Made by a program: the position numbers and the translations under genes
The notes under the pieces: generated by a model
What the model was told of the DNA's origin: nothing
Database searches by the model: none
What the model saw: only the letters and a program-made list of their open reading frames with translations
Assembly: GCF_900111905.1 (NCBI RefSeq)
Contig: NZ_FOKM01000015.1
Coordinates: forward strand, 62,001 to 126,000
Direction: 5' to 3'
Origin: Rhizobium sp. NFR07
GTDB lineage: Bacteria > Pseudomonadota > Alphaproteobacteria > Rhizobiales > Rhizobiaceae
Length of the DNA stretch: 64,000 nt
Shown: positions 43,345 through 52,017 of the stretch, piece after piece
How positions within the stretch are numbered: position 1 is the stretch's first letter
How the letters are laid out: the number at the start of each line of letters is the position of its first letter

Positions 43345-44047
43345 AGGACGCTTCTTCGTCCGTCCCGCCGTCATCGCCCTCCGAGGCGGCGATTTCGTTG
43401 TGAACCACCTGTCGGCTCAGCAGGCCCGCATCCTCGAGCGCTTCGATGTTCGGCAGGTCGCGCAACGTCTCCATGCCAAAGGCCGAAAGAAAATGCTGCG
43501 TCGTCACATAGGTATATGGCGCCCCGGGTGTTGGGCTGCGCGGCCCGGAGCCGATGAAACCCGCGCCGCGCAGATCGCCGATGGTGTCGCGGCTGACTTC
43601 CTTGCCAAAAATCTTCGACAGCTCGCCGCGGGTGATGGGCTGGAAATAGCCCACCGCCATCAGCACCATCGCCTCAAACTCGGAGAGGGCTGGTGCCCCT
43701 CCCCGGGTTGGCGCCGAAGAAGCCCGGATCGTTTCGGCGAAACGGGGCCGGGTCCGGTGCTGCCAGCCGCCGGCAACCGACACCAATTCATAGGGTCGAT
43801 CCCGAAGCTCCTCGATGAGATCGTCGAGCAGCAGATCAATGCTGCAATCTTTTCCCACCACCCGCGCCAAAAACTCTCGGCTGACCGGCTCGCCCGAGGC
43901 AAAGATGACAGCCTCGACCCGCATCATCCATTCCCGCCAGCGCATCTCCGCCGGCAGATCCTCCAGCTCCCGATCAAACAGACGGTCGTCTGCGGCGTAC
44001 GCTTTCCTGCGGGATGGTTTCGCAGCAGGAGATCCGGCCATCGTCAC
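43334..44047 (-). CDS. ScpB-like protein of rhizobial plasmids
   Basis: A 237-residue ScpB (segregation and condensation) homologue: MRVEAVIFASGEPVSREFLARVVG, then YELVSVAGGWQHRTRP, ITRGELSKIFGKEVSRDTI and GAPYTYVTTQHFL, i.e. two winged helices. On rhizobial plasmids it lies beside a DUF1403 gene, as here; this is the y4cD-type arrangement. The GTG start overlaps the DUF1403 stop (GTGA). It may help plasmid segregation. A decayed copy is at 39.2-39.7 kb. Confidence 0.87.
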   Translation of the reverse strand: MTMAGSPAAKPSRRKAYAADDRLFDRELEDLPAEMRWREWMMRVEAVIFASGEPVSREFLARVVGKDCSIDLLLDDLIEELRDRPYELVSVAGGWQHRTRPRFAETIRASSAPTRGGAPALSEFEAMVLMAVGYFQPITRGELSKIFGKEVSRDTIGDLRGAGFIGSGPRSPTPGAPYTYVTTQHFLSAFGMETLRDLPNIEALEDAGLLSRQVVHNEIAASEGDDGGTDEEASFME

Positions 44048-45009
44048 AATCCGAAGATTCGAAAGGAGGCGCGGCCGGAGAGCTCGCGCGCAGCATCGAG
44101 ACTTTCCAGACGCTCGAACAGCCGGTTGGCCGCCCAGCGCGACAGGGTGCTGCCTGGCGCCGAAGCTGCGACCGCATCCTCGTTTAGCAGCTTGCGGATC
44201 ACCGGCTCGGCGCCCTTGGTTCGCAGTTTCGGCGCCACCGCCAGCAACCGCGCCGCCCGATGGTCGATTTCACCGCCAGATCGTAACGCGGCGTCGACGC
44301 CGTCCACCAATGCCAGGCAGATCGCTTTCGGATAGGCTGGCTCACCCGGCCGGACGCGACCGCGACCACCGATGGTGCGGAAGGCGGGTCCAAACCGGTC
44401 GGGGAGCAGCAGTGGCACGGGTTTCGGCCAGTTCAGCTTTTGCGCCAGCACGACTTCAGCGAGGCCAAGTGCCAGCACCTCGGCGTCCGGGCGAACGGCA
44501 GAGATCGCCGTTACCAGGTCCGCCACCGCGAAGGGTGCTGCTCGCCCGGACTGATTTGCAGAATCGACCATCTCAGGGATTGAGGCAAGCCGTTCGTCCC
44601 AGCTCATCCCCAGCAGTGCGGCAAGCTCCTTAACGAACGGTGTGGTGACCGTCCCAGCTTGGCGCGCAAGCATTCGTGTGGCCAGAAACAGCTTGCCGGC
44701 CGGACCGGGATCGTCGCCTGCAGACGTCAACAAAACCGCGTCGCGGATGCCGGCTTCTTCCTCGCCTGGCCCGAGCATTCGGGCAGCGACAGCTGCTGAT
44801 TTGAGGGCAAGGCGATCGCGCCAGCAGCCGAGCCATAGTGGGTTGGCTCGGATGAGATCGTCGAGTGATTTCAGGGCGATACCGGCGACGAAGGCTGCAT
44901 CGGATTCGGTGAAGTCGGGTGCTCGTGGCTGGGTCCACCTTGGCAAGTGAGATGACCAGACCGACGCGTTCGGAGTGTTGGGCGCAAGCGAATCCATGCG
45001 GCAGAGCAT
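44044..45009 (-). CDS. DUF1403 family plasmid protein
   Basis: A 321-residue protein: FVAGIALKSLDDLIRANPLWLGCWRDRLAL, then AVLLTSAGDDPGPAGKLFLATRM and RANRLFERLESLDAARELS. DUF1403 is nearly restricted to rhizobial plasmids, of unknown role, and is coupled to ScpB-like genes. Start at 45009 or Met5 (44997). It is divergent from the tyrosine recombinase at 45122. Confidence 0.83.
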   Translation of the reverse strand: MLCRMDSLAPNTPNASVWSSHLPRWTQPRAPDFTESDAAFVAGIALKSLDDLIRANPLWLGCWRDRLALKSAAVAARMLGPGEEEAGIRDAVLLTSAGDDPGPAGKLFLATRMLARQAGTVTTPFVKELAALLGMSWDERLASIPEMVDSANQSGRAAPFAVADLVTAISAVRPDAEVLALGLAEVVLAQKLNWPKPVPLLLPDRFGPAFRTIGGRGRVRPGEPAYPKAICLALVDGVDAALRSGGEIDHRAARLLAVAPKLRTKGAEPVIRKLLNEDAVAASAPGSTLSRWAANRLFERLESLDAARELSGRASFRIFGL

Positions 45010-45073
45010 AAACCGCCTGTGCAGTTTGTACCAGCAATATTGCGCTTAACCGCACGGCCTGTCGGCGATATAA

Positions 45074-45104
45074 AACGTCCGATAACGTTGACTTATCGGA
45101 CGTT
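45074..45104. repeat. Perfect inverted repeat ahead of the recombinase (candidate att/operator)
   Basis: AACGTCCGATAA, 7-base centre CGTTGAC, TTATCGGACGTT: 12-bp perfect arms with a spacer typical of tyrosine recombinase core sites (two arms around 6-8 bases). It lies 18 bp before the recombinase start. The right arm recurs as TTATCGGACGT at 56252-56262, near the second recombinase. Confidence 0.6.
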
Positions 45105-45121
45105 CTTCTCATTATAGAGAC

Positions 45122-46255
45122 ATGGCCCAGATCATCGAGCAGAACAGCGAAAATCACGTCGAGGAGACCTCAGCGCCGTCCCTCAGCACGGCGCCCGGGT
45201 ATGATGTTTCCGCGCCGGGGGTGTCGGGCGAAAGCCCCCTCCCCTCCCTCGCCGGCGACGATCATCCAGCAGCCCATCTTGTCAGCCTCGCCGATCGGGC
45301 TCGGACCTACGTTGAAGCCGCCAGTTCCGCCAACACCCGCAAAGCCTATGCTTCCGACTGGAAGCACTTTTCCGCCTGGTGCCGCCGGTCCGGCCTTACC
45401 CCTCTTCCCCCGCATCCACAGACTGTCGGGCTCTACATCACGGCTTGCGCGTCGGGTGCGGCCGAGCGGGGGATGAAGGCGAATTCAGTTTCAACTATCG
45501 AAAGACGTCTCTCGTCGCTGTCGTGGAACTATGCCCAGCGCGGATTGGCCCTCGATCGCAAGGATCGCCACATCGCCACGGTCCTGTCCGGCATTCGCAA
45601 AACGCATGCCCGGCCGCCGGTGCAGAAAGAGGCGGTGCTGGCCGAAGATATCATCGCCATGATCGAAACGCTCGATCGCGGCACGCTCCGGGGCCTGCGG
45701 GATCGGGCCATGCTGCTCGTGGGCTATGCCGGCGGCCTGCGGCGCTCCGAGATTGTCGGTCTTGATGTCAAAGCCGACCAGACGGAGGACGGCCGCGGCT
45801 GGATCGAGATCCTCGACAAAGGCATGCTTGTCACTCTGCGCGGCAAAACCGGATGGCGGGAAGTCGAGGTCGGCCGCGGTTCCTCCGACGCCACCTGCCC
45901 GGTCGCGGCCGTCGAGACCTGGATCAAGTTCGCCAGACTGGCGCATGGCCCCCTCTTTCGCCGTGTCACAGGACAGGGCAAAGCGGTCGGATCCGATCGG
46001 CTAAACGATAAGGAAGTGGCGCGGCTGGTAAAACGGGCGGCGATGACTGCTGGCGTTCGGGGCGATCTCAGTGAGGTCGAGCGGGCTTTCAAGTTTTCCG
46101 GCCACTCGTTGCGTGCTGGCCTTGCCTCATCGGCGGAGGTCGATGAGCGTTACGTACAGAAGCAACTGGGGCATGTATCAGCCGAGATGACCCGCCGGTA
46201 TCAGCGCCGGCGTGATCGCTTCCGGATCAACTTGACAAAGGCTGCAGGGTTATAG
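45122..46255 (+). CDS. Tyrosine-type site-specific recombinase (copy 1)
   Basis: A 377-residue integrase. N-terminal SAM-like domain (SSANTRKAYASDWKHFSAWC) and C-terminal catalytic domain with Arg in GGLRRSEIVGL, HSLRAG (His-x-x-Arg), QLGH and nucleophile Tyr in TRRYQRRRDRF. It is the usual rhizobial plasmid recombinase. The paralogue at 57047 is roughly 90% identical over the last 316 residues. The palindrome at 45074 is its probable binding site. It is the left edge of the cassette-like region. Confidence 0.9.
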   Translation: MAQIIEQNSENHVEETSAPSLSTAPGYDVSAPGVSGESPLPSLAGDDHPAAHLVSLADRARTYVEAASSANTRKAYASDWKHFSAWCRRSGLTPLPPHPQTVGLYITACASGAAERGMKANSVSTIERRLSSLSWNYAQRGLALDRKDRHIATVLSGIRKTHARPPVQKEAVLAEDIIAMIETLDRGTLRGLRDRAMLLVGYAGGLRRSEIVGLDVKADQTEDGRGWIEILDKGMLVTLRGKTGWREVEVGRGSSDATCPVAAVETWIKFARLAHGPLFRRVTGQGKAVGSDRLNDKEVARLVKRAAMTAGVRGDLSEVERAFKFSGHSLRAGLASSAEVDERYVQKQLGHVSAEMTRRYQRRRDRFRINLTKAAGL

Positions 46256-46270
46256 GGTCCACCAGGAAAC

Positions 46271-46296
46271 GCCGCAAAAATTGGGAGTTTTGCGAC
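46271..46296. repeat. Cassette-junction palindrome 1
   Basis: GCCGCAAAAATTGGGAGTTT followed by TGCGAC: 7-bp arms GCAAAA/TTTTGC extended by GTCGC. Read on the other strand it fits the shared core GTCGCAAAA-x-TCCC. It lies between recombinase copy 1 and the MerR gene. Confidence 0.6.
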
Positions 46297-46360
46297 AAGA
46301 TTTTTCTCTTGAGCCGGACCCTGCGTCATACCGTAAGGAAGATTCCCGAAGGAGTTTTCA

Positions 46361-47443
46361 ATGCACGGATGCGGTCAAGAGGTATTGCTGACAGCCCATG
46401 AATGCGCCAGCCGGATCGGCTTGAGCATACGGGCACTTCGGCTCTACGAAAAACATGGTCTGATCTCGCCTCGCCGCACCTCCAAACAGTGGCGGCTCTA
46501 CGGAAGTGGCGAGGTTGCTCGGCTGAATGAGATAATGGCCCTAAAATCCATTGGGCTTAGCCTTCGAGATATTTCAAAGCTTTTGCGCGGTCAGTCTACC
46601 GATCTTGTCCAGATTCTTGCCCTACAGCGTGATGCGCTAGCGGACACTAGAAACCGGGCTGAGCGAGGGCTGACTGTGATTGAAGCTTTGCAAACAAAAA
46701 TCCGTTCTGGAACGCCTGCGTCGGTTGACGACCTTATGACTCTCGCAAAGGAAACAAACATGACTGAGCCGTTAAAGAATACTGTGGCCTGGCGTCGCTA
46801 CGAACAGATGCGCCCGCGAACTGAAGTTGTCATCGATGCCGCCTTGTACGATGAATATGCCGGAGCCTACGAAACTACTGACGGGATACTCTCTATCGTG
46901 TCCCATCGCGATGGGCGGATTTTCTCCCGGATTGTTGGACAGTCGGATATCGAGATTTTCCCGGAGAGCGAGACCGAATTCTTTATGAAGGCCCTGCCCG
47001 TGCAAATTACATTTGAGCGCGGTGAGGATCACCAGGTGCGACGCCTGAGCCACCATCAAAACGGTTTCGAGGATCACGCATTTAGAGTTGACTTGGATCA
47101 GGTGCGGAATATCGAAGACGCTGTACAGCAACGCATTCGAGACCAAAAGCCAGTGCCCGAAGGCGAGATCGTCCTACGTAATGTGATTGAGGAGCATGCT
47201 CGGGGGGAGCCTGACCTTGATAAAATGTCGCCCGCTTTAGCTGTGCTCGCGGAGGAGCAAAAGGGCTTCATTCAGACTGAATTGGAAAAGGCAGGCAAGC
47301 TGAAGCACCTTTCATTCAAAGGTGTTTCGCAAGTCGGCCTAGACATTTACGACGCTGATTTTGAGCATGCAAAGATCGAATGGGGTTTTGCCCTCACTCA
47401 TAGAGGTCGAATAAGCCATCTCTATCTTCGACAAACGCCCTAG
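46361..47443 (+). CDS. MerR family regulator with C-terminal DUF3471-like domain
   Basis: A 360-residue protein. Residues 10-75 are a MerR winged helix (TAHECASRIGLSIRALRLYE, then SLRDISKLLRG), followed by a coiled coil. Residues 150-230 resemble DUF3471 (YDEYAGAYETTDGILSIV), a beta-rich ligand domain also attached to serine beta-lactamase-like proteins. The last 110 residues look like a SnoaL-like or lipocalin ligand domain. It likely senses a small hydrophobic compound. GGAG precedes the ATG. First gene of the cassette-like region. Confidence 0.82.
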   Translation: MHGCGQEVLLTAHECASRIGLSIRALRLYEKHGLISPRRTSKQWRLYGSGEVARLNEIMALKSIGLSLRDISKLLRGQSTDLVQILALQRDALADTRNRAERGLTVIEALQTKIRSGTPASVDDLMTLAKETNMTEPLKNTVAWRRYEQMRPRTEVVIDAALYDEYAGAYETTDGILSIVSHRDGRIFSRIVGQSDIEIFPESETEFFMKALPVQITFERGEDHQVRRLSHHQNGFEDHAFRVDLDQVRNIEDAVQQRIRDQKPVPEGEIVLRNVIEEHARGEPDLDKMSPALAVLAEEQKGFIQTELEKAGKLKHLSFKGVSQVGLDIYDADFEHAKIEWGFALTHRGRISHLYLRQTP

Positions 47444-47453
47444 TTTAAGCTTT

Positions 47454-47530
47454 GTCGCTCAAGTCCTGATTTTGCAGCGCTGCAAAAGTCCGGCTGACAT
47501 ATCGAGCAAAATCCGGGAAATTTGCGAAAA
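47454..47530. repeat. Cassette-junction repeat 2
   Basis: GTCGCTCAAGTCCTGATTTT, the perfect palindrome TTTTGCAGCGCTGCAAAA (47470-47487), then GAGCAAAATCCGGG and TTTGCGAA. Positions 47471-47514 match 24838-24880 upstream of the RidA gene. Located between the MerR and AraC genes. Confidence 0.6.
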
Positions 47531-47580
47531 CGCGGTTTGGCGAACTTGATGGGCGAGCAGCTAGAAACAAGGAGGGCTTC

Positions 47581-48396
47581 ATGTTTCTAATTCTCCCTCC
47601 TGCTCCCAAGCTTGCCACGCTGGTACACGCCTATTGGTTTATTGAAGACCTGCCGGGAGAGTATGCAGGGCACCTGACCCGGACAAGCCCTATCCCCCTG
47701 GCGGTGCTATCCGTCAACATGGGACGTCCGAATGCAGCAGAGGACGGAGGTCTGGTCCCGAGCGTGTCCTTTCTCGGTTTGCAGTCACGAAGCCGCGCCT
47801 GGCGTTCGTGGTCAGAGACCTATTTCGTTATGGTGATGCTTACAATTCCTGGGCTTGTCCGACTGTTTCCTCATACCGGATCGGGTACTGCCGACATGCT
47901 GCTTGATCTTGCTGCTCTCACCGGCGACGCTCCCGCACAAACTTTGAAAAATGGCGTCGGGCTGGAACAGGAACCGAGACGGATCGCAGCCTTGCTGGAT
48001 CATTGGCTGATTTCCAGGATGAGCAACACGCGCCCTATTTCGGAGGGCAAGCAGATCGCTATAGCGCATTCAATCCTGAAAGGTGGTGGAACCGTCGAAA
48101 CAGCCGCAGAGACTGCCCAGGTCAGTCGCCGGCAACTCCATCGTCTTTTTCTCCGACACCTTGGCAAGGGGCCAAAGTCACTCGCAGATTTGGAACGTTT
48201 GCATTCCAGCCTGAAGAGCGTTCAGTCCGACAGCGGAGAGCCCGTGCTTGGGTTCAGCGACCAAGCACATCAGATAAGAAGCTGGCAACGGCGGCTGGGC
48301 GTAACGCCGGGAGCATACGCCCGTGAGGCTCGGACGCCGCTGGCCGATCAACTCGGCGCACAGGGTGGCTCGTCGGGGATCGCCTATTATTTGTGA
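47581..48396 (+). CDS. AraC family transcriptional regulator
   Basis: A 271-residue regulator with an N-terminal DUF6597-like domain (PKLATLVHAYWFIED, then cupin-type strands) and a C-terminal double HTH (VETAAETAQVSRRQLHRLFLRHLG; QAHQIRSWQRRLGVTPGAYA). Targets unknown; the next gene, an MBL lactonase, is separated by a junction repeat and so is probably independent. AGGAGGG precedes the ATG. Confidence 0.85.
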   Translation: MFLILPPAPKLATLVHAYWFIEDLPGEYAGHLTRTSPIPLAVLSVNMGRPNAAEDGGLVPSVSFLGLQSRSRAWRSWSETYFVMVMLTIPGLVRLFPHTGSGTADMLLDLAALTGDAPAQTLKNGVGLEQEPRRIAALLDHWLISRMSNTRPISEGKQIAIAHSILKGGGTVETAAETAQVSRRQLHRLFLRHLGKGPKSLADLERLHSSLKSVQSDSGEPVLGFSDQAHQIRSWQRRLGVTPGAYAREARTPLADQLGAQGGSSGIAYYL

Positions 48397-48430
48397 GGCC
48401 GCTTGTCCCATTCATTCAATACTAGCAGCG

Positions 48431-48462
48431 CCTTTCGAAGAATATCAGATTTTTTCGAAGGG
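48431..48462. repeat. Cassette-junction palindrome 3 (diverged)
   Basis: CCTTTCGAAGAATATCAGAT, then TTTTTCGAAGG: arms CCTTTCGAA and TTCGAAGG. Same layout as the other junctions (AT-rich arms around TCCTGA-like centre), but with CGAA instead of CGCA. Lies between the AraC and lactonase genes. Confidence 0.4.
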
Positions 48463-48476
48463 AGACCAAAATAGCC

Positions 48477-49193
48477 ATGCGCCTTCATCTGCTTCACCTG
48501 GGCATGATGCAGCCCGGCGATGTGCCTGTTCCTGGTTACCTTGTCCAGACAACGGACGGCATTAACATCCTGATTGATACAGGCTGGCCACGGTCTTTCG
48601 TCGAAAACCCTCGTAACCCGCCGGGACTTTCAATCGAAATGAGGCCGGAGGATACGGTGGTTGCTCGCCTCGCGGCCATTGGACTCAAACCTTCAGATAT
48701 TGATTATCTCGTATGCACTCACCTTGATGACGACCATTCCGGCAACCACGATCTGTTCACCAGCGCCGAATTCGTCATCCAGCGGCAGCACTATGAAATG
48801 GCTAAAGGTGGCTATCCCCGGTTTTCGGCCACTCGGGCGGTGTGGGATCATCCGTCGCTTCGGTATCGTCTTATCGAAGGCGACATCGAGCTTGTACCGG
48901 GCGTGGAATTGCTGGAAACCAGCGGTCATGTCCCCGGCCATCAGTCTGTACTAGTTTATCTTCCAAAGACGGGAGGCATACTGCTTGCTGCCGACGCCGT
49001 TATGCACCAGTCGATGGCGGACGCGACAACGCGTCAAATGTTCATAACCGATATGGATGATGAACCGGCTGTTAGAAGAAGCACGCAGAAGGTTTCAGAC
49101 ATCGCAGAACGCGAAGGCGTGGCATTTGTCGTCTACGGGCATGATGCCCAGCAATGGAGATCTTTACGTCATTCCCCGGCGTTCTACGAATGA
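48477..49193 (+). CDS. MBL-fold lactonase, N-acyl homoserine lactonase-like
   Basis: A 238-residue metallo-beta-lactamase-fold protein with THLDDDHSGNH (H-x-D-x-D-H-x4-H metal motif), GHVPGHQSV and the bridging Asp in LAADAV. This matches the quorum-quenching AHL lactonase (AiiA/AttM) group rather than glyoxalase II. It would open the lactone ring of AHL signals or gamma-butyrolactone. ATG at 48477 shows AAGGGAG upstream. Single-gene unit between junction repeats. Confidence 0.85.
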   Translation: MRLHLLHLGMMQPGDVPVPGYLVQTTDGINILIDTGWPRSFVENPRNPPGLSIEMRPEDTVVARLAAIGLKPSDIDYLVCTHLDDDHSGNHDLFTSAEFVIQRQHYEMAKGGYPRFSATRAVWDHPSLRYRLIEGDIELVPGVELLETSGHVPGHQSVLVYLPKTGGILLAADAVMHQSMADATTRQMFITDMDDEPAVRRSTQKVSDIAEREGVAFVVYGHDAQQWRSLRHSPAFYE

Positions 49194-49236
49194 TCGACCT
49201 GCCGATCTCCTGCGAGGCCTCCATGCCGGCCATGCT

Positions 49237-49313
49237 GACGCAAAAATCCTAAAGCCTGTTACGTCACAGGTTTTAGTCGCGTAATACGTCGCAGGTTTTG
49301 GGATTTTTGCGAC
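49237..49313. repeat. Cassette-junction repeat 4 (long inverted repeat)
   Basis: Arms GACGCAAAAATCC (49237-49249) and GGATTTTTGCGAC (49301-49313), which extend with 17 of 20 matches; the 37-bp centre carries a smaller TTACG...CGTAA pair. It is the longest and most attC-like of the set. It lies between the lactonase and the WYL gene. Confidence 0.7.
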
Positions 49314-49334
49314 AGGCGTAAAGCGCGACCGTGC

Positions 49335-50027
49335 TCAAAAGGCTGAGAACAGTTCGTGCCGTTCTCGCCATTTCGTTCGCAGCAGATCACTTTCGCCCTT
49401 GAACACGCTGTCGATGAGCTGGCAGGCGGTCATTCGATCGACGCGGAAGTGCCGAAAGTCATCCCGCATCTCGCACCACGCGGCCAGAAGAACATTGTCC
49501 ACATAATAGACAAGAGCAATTGGACGAACGGTTCGCTCCGTGCTCCGCGCTTCGGCATCCTGATAGTGTAGATGAAGCTTGCGTTCTTCCCTTATGGCCT
49601 GACGAATGACGCGATACTCCACCATAGCGGGAGGAACCTCATTCCAGTGTGATACATGCAAAGGCGATCCCTCGATGCGGCTGTCCGCTGCGTCTGGAAG
49701 AACGTCAGCGATCTTTCGGCTGACACGAGATGCGGCCGCCAGTAGGTCAGCATCGCCAGTGCGCCCGAGCAGGGACAGACCGACCACGATGGCCTCAATC
49801 TCATCGGCTGTGAACATGAGCGGTGGAAGATCGAAGCCCGCCTGCATCACATAGCCCACGCCAGCCTCACCCTCTATCGGAACCCGCATGGCCTGTAGCG
49901 TGATAACATCGCGATAGATGGTCCTCTTGCTGACCTCCAGAGCGTCGGCAATTGCGCGCGCGGTGACCGGTGCAGTCGCACGCCTTAGAATCTGGATGAT
50001 ATCGAACAGTCGGCTTGAGCGGCCCAT
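49335..50027 (-). CDS. WYL-domain helix-turn-helix regulator
   Basis: A 230-residue regulator: HTH_11 N-domain (RLFDIIQILRRATAPVTARAIADAL, EVSKRTIYRDVITL), WYL-type ligand domain (RKLHLHYQDAEA, RTVRPIALVYYVDNVLLAAWCEMRDDFRHFRVDRM). ATG 50027 (MGRSSRLFDIIQ) preferred over the longer reading. It is divergent from the YqfO-like gene, its probable target. Confidence 0.87.
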   Translation of the reverse strand: MGRSSRLFDIIQILRRATAPVTARAIADALEVSKRTIYRDVITLQAMRVPIEGEAGVGYVMQAGFDLPPLMFTADEIEAIVVGLSLLGRTGDADLLAAASRVSRKIADVLPDAADSRIEGSPLHVSHWNEVPPAMVEYRVIRQAIREERKLHLHYQDAEARSTERTVRPIALVYYVDNVLLAAWCEMRDDFRHFRVDRMTACQLIDSVFKGESDLLRTKWRERHELFSAF

Positions 50028-50135
50028 AATCGCATTTCCTGCAAGCGATCGAACTCTATCAACTTGTTGCTGACATCCGTTGTCAGCAGGGAGGCGAGTA
50101 TGCTGGCAAGCATCCATATCACAAGGGGGTTACCG

Positions 50136-50603
50136 ATGGCTGATCAGGAGTTTGAAACAACGTCCGTGCGGATGGAGCGCATGTGCCTGCTAATCATACA
50201 GGCTCCGACCGAGGACGTGGACCGCATCATGAGTGAGGTGGTCAAGGTCGTGCCATTGGCAATGGGGAGCTATGACAGCAACGCTTATCAGTCGGGGCCA
50301 GGTGTCGAACGCTATCGGCCGCTCGAAGGGGCGGCCGCTGGACCGGAAACCGAGGTCCGAAAGCGGCCTGGCACCGTCGAGGTATCGTTTGAGCTTCCTG
50401 ATGACCGGCAGCTTATCGAACAGGTGGTCGAGACGATATTTCAGGCACACAGCTATCAGGAGCCGGTCATCAGGATTCAGACAATCCTCACCAGCCGCTC
50501 CAAAGGACTTGACGACAGCGCGAACCCTAACCGCTGGTGGAATACGACAGGCGACTGGAAAAAGAAGGACGACCGACTGGCAACGGGTGCCGTGCAGGAA
50601 TGA
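50136..50603 (+). CDS. YqfO/Nif3-insert or CutA-like protein
   Basis: A 155-residue protein. MCLLIIQAPTEDVDRIMSEV, then AMGSYDSNAYQSGPGVERYRP and VEVSFELPDDRQLIEQVVET, IFQAHSYQEPVIRIQTIL is the alpha/beta CutA-like fold also inserted in Nif3 (YqfO) proteins; the Y-E-P-like SYQEPV is its signature. Function unknown. AGGGGG lies before the ATG at 50136. It is coupled to the EamA gene (ATGA overlap) and divergent from the WYL regulator. Confidence 0.72.
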   Translation: MADQEFETTSVRMERMCLLIIQAPTEDVDRIMSEVVKVVPLAMGSYDSNAYQSGPGVERYRPLEGAAAGPETEVRKRPGTVEVSFELPDDRQLIEQVVETIFQAHSYQEPVIRIQTILTSRSKGLDDSANPNRWWNTTGDWKKKDDRLATGAVQE

Positions 50604-51466
50604 GCGCGGCCGAATATCGCCTCGGTCTGGTGCTTGTGACGGCATCAGCGGTCGCCTGGAGCACGGCGGGTTTCTTCACGCGGCTCGTTCCACTGGATAG
50701 CTGGACGCTGCTCGCTTGGCGCGGCATTTTTGGCGCGCTCGGCATCGCCGTAGTGATCCTGATCATGGGTCGCCGTGGGGCATGGCGGAGCGTCCGCGAC
50801 ATGGATTGGCCCGGCTGGTTGTTCGCCGTCGTCTCCGCCGTCGGCATGATTTTCTTCATCACGTCGCTCAGACGCACCACAGTCGCCCATGTCGCAGTGA
50901 TCTATGCGACGGTACCGTTCATCGCAGCCGTGCTTGGCTGGCTGGTGATGCGGGAACGACCGGCAGCGAGCGCCGTCATCGCTAGCCTCGCCGCGTTCGC
51001 AGGGGTTGCTTTAATGGTCGGCTTCGGCATCGAGGGTAGCTTGATTGGCGACATTCTCGCATTGGGCATGACGCTTTGCATGGCGGCAATGATGGTGATC
51101 GCACGGCGGTTCCGCAACATCCCGGTCATGCCGGCCGCCTGCCTATCGGCACTGCTAAGCGGACTGGTCTGTTGGCCGTTTGGGGACCCGCTTGCCGTTT
51201 CCGGTTATGAGCTGTTTCTCTTGGCATTGTTCGGTTTCGTGAACTCGGCAGTCGGGCTTGCGCTGTTTACGCTTGGCGCAAGGCTCCTGCCTGCGATCGA
51301 GACGGCGCTGATAGGGGCCTTGGATGCACCGCTGGCCCCGCTCTGGGTCTGGCTCGCCTTCAGGGAGACACCCGGCATTGGTACGGTTGCCGGTGGGCTG
51401 ATCGTGTTCGTGGCAGTTGCTGCTCACATTGTGGTCGAGACCCGACGAGCCTCCCGGACGCTCTGA
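50600..51466 (+). CDS. EamA/DMT family transporter
   Basis: A 288-residue membrane protein with ten predicted helices in two EamA repeats (VTASAVAWSTAGFFTRLV... and LGMTLCMAAMMVIARRF...). DMT permeases export amino acids, metabolites or drugs. ATG 50600 overlaps the previous stop. Together with the YqfO-like and WYL genes it makes one transport unit within the cassette-like region. Confidence 0.88.
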   Translation: MSAAEYRLGLVLVTASAVAWSTAGFFTRLVPLDSWTLLAWRGIFGALGIAVVILIMGRRGAWRSVRDMDWPGWLFAVVSAVGMIFFITSLRRTTVAHVAVIYATVPFIAAVLGWLVMRERPAASAVIASLAAFAGVALMVGFGIEGSLIGDILALGMTLCMAAMMVIARRFRNIPVMPAACLSALLSGLVCWPFGDPLAVSGYELFLLALFGFVNSAVGLALFTLGARLLPAIETALIGALDAPLAPLWVWLAFRETPGIGTVAGGLIVFVAVAAHIVVETRRASRTL

Positions 51467-51473
51467 AATCACT

Positions 51474-51499
51474 GCCGTAGGTTCCGAGAGTTTTGTGAC
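51474..51499. repeat. Cassette-junction repeat 5
   Basis: On the minus strand GTCACAAAACTCTCGGAACC, one of the junction family (GTCGCAAAA-x-TC...). It lies between the EamA and GNAT genes. Weaker than the others. Confidence 0.4.
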
Positions 51500-51521
51500 G
51501 CGATTAAGATAGGGAGAGATA

Positions 51522-51992
51522 ATGAATCCGCATATTCGAACAGCGGCCGATAGCGATAACGCGGCTATATTGCGTATCTTGCGGCAGGTTTTGTTGTCAA
51601 TTTCTCCGGATGGAGCTGCCGTCCCAAAGCCATCGGACGAATACCTTCAAAGCATTGTGAAAGGTTGCGAGATATTCGTCATTGAGCAGGGCGACGAGGT
51701 TGTCGGGCTAAACGCTATCCGCGTCATCGACCTGTCAGACCGCGAAAATGCAGCTTACAGCAAAATCGCGCTTGTCATGGCAATCGGTGTCGATGAAACG
51801 AAACGCCGGCGGGGACTGGGAACTGCGCTAGTAAATCATATGCGGGGCTGGCTGGCGACTGAGGGCGTCGAAATGGTTAGCCTGAATGTCGCGGCCCATA
51901 ATACGCCCGCAGTAGCGTTCTACAAGCATATGGGCTTTGGAACTTTGTCTATGCAGATGGGATGTAAGCTGCCTTTGTCGCAAGAGTCCTAA
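51522..51992 (+). CDS. GNAT family N-acetyltransferase
   Basis: A 156-residue acetyltransferase. MNPHIRTAADSDNAAILRI, then VMAIGVDETKRRRGLGTALV (acetyl-CoA loop) and HNTPAVAFYKHMGF. Substrate unknown. GGGAGAG precedes the ATG. Its stop TAA falls inside the next junction repeat (51977-52002). Confidence 0.87.
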   Translation: MNPHIRTAADSDNAAILRILRQVLLSISPDGAAVPKPSDEYLQSIVKGCEIFVIEQGDEVVGLNAIRVIDLSDRENAAYSKIALVMAIGVDETKRRRGLGTALVNHMRGWLATEGVEMVSLNVAAHNTPAVAFYKHMGFGTLSMQMGCKLPLSQES

Positions 51993-52002
51993 TTTTGCGA
52001 AG
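51977..52002. repeat. Cassette-junction repeat 6
   Basis: GTCGCAAGAGTCCTAATTTT, then GCGAAG. It fits the shared core GTCGCAAAA-x-TCCTRA followed by TTTTGCG, and its TAA is the stop codon of the GNAT gene. Confidence 0.65.
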
Positions 52003-52017
52003 TTGAAGAAGCCTTTT

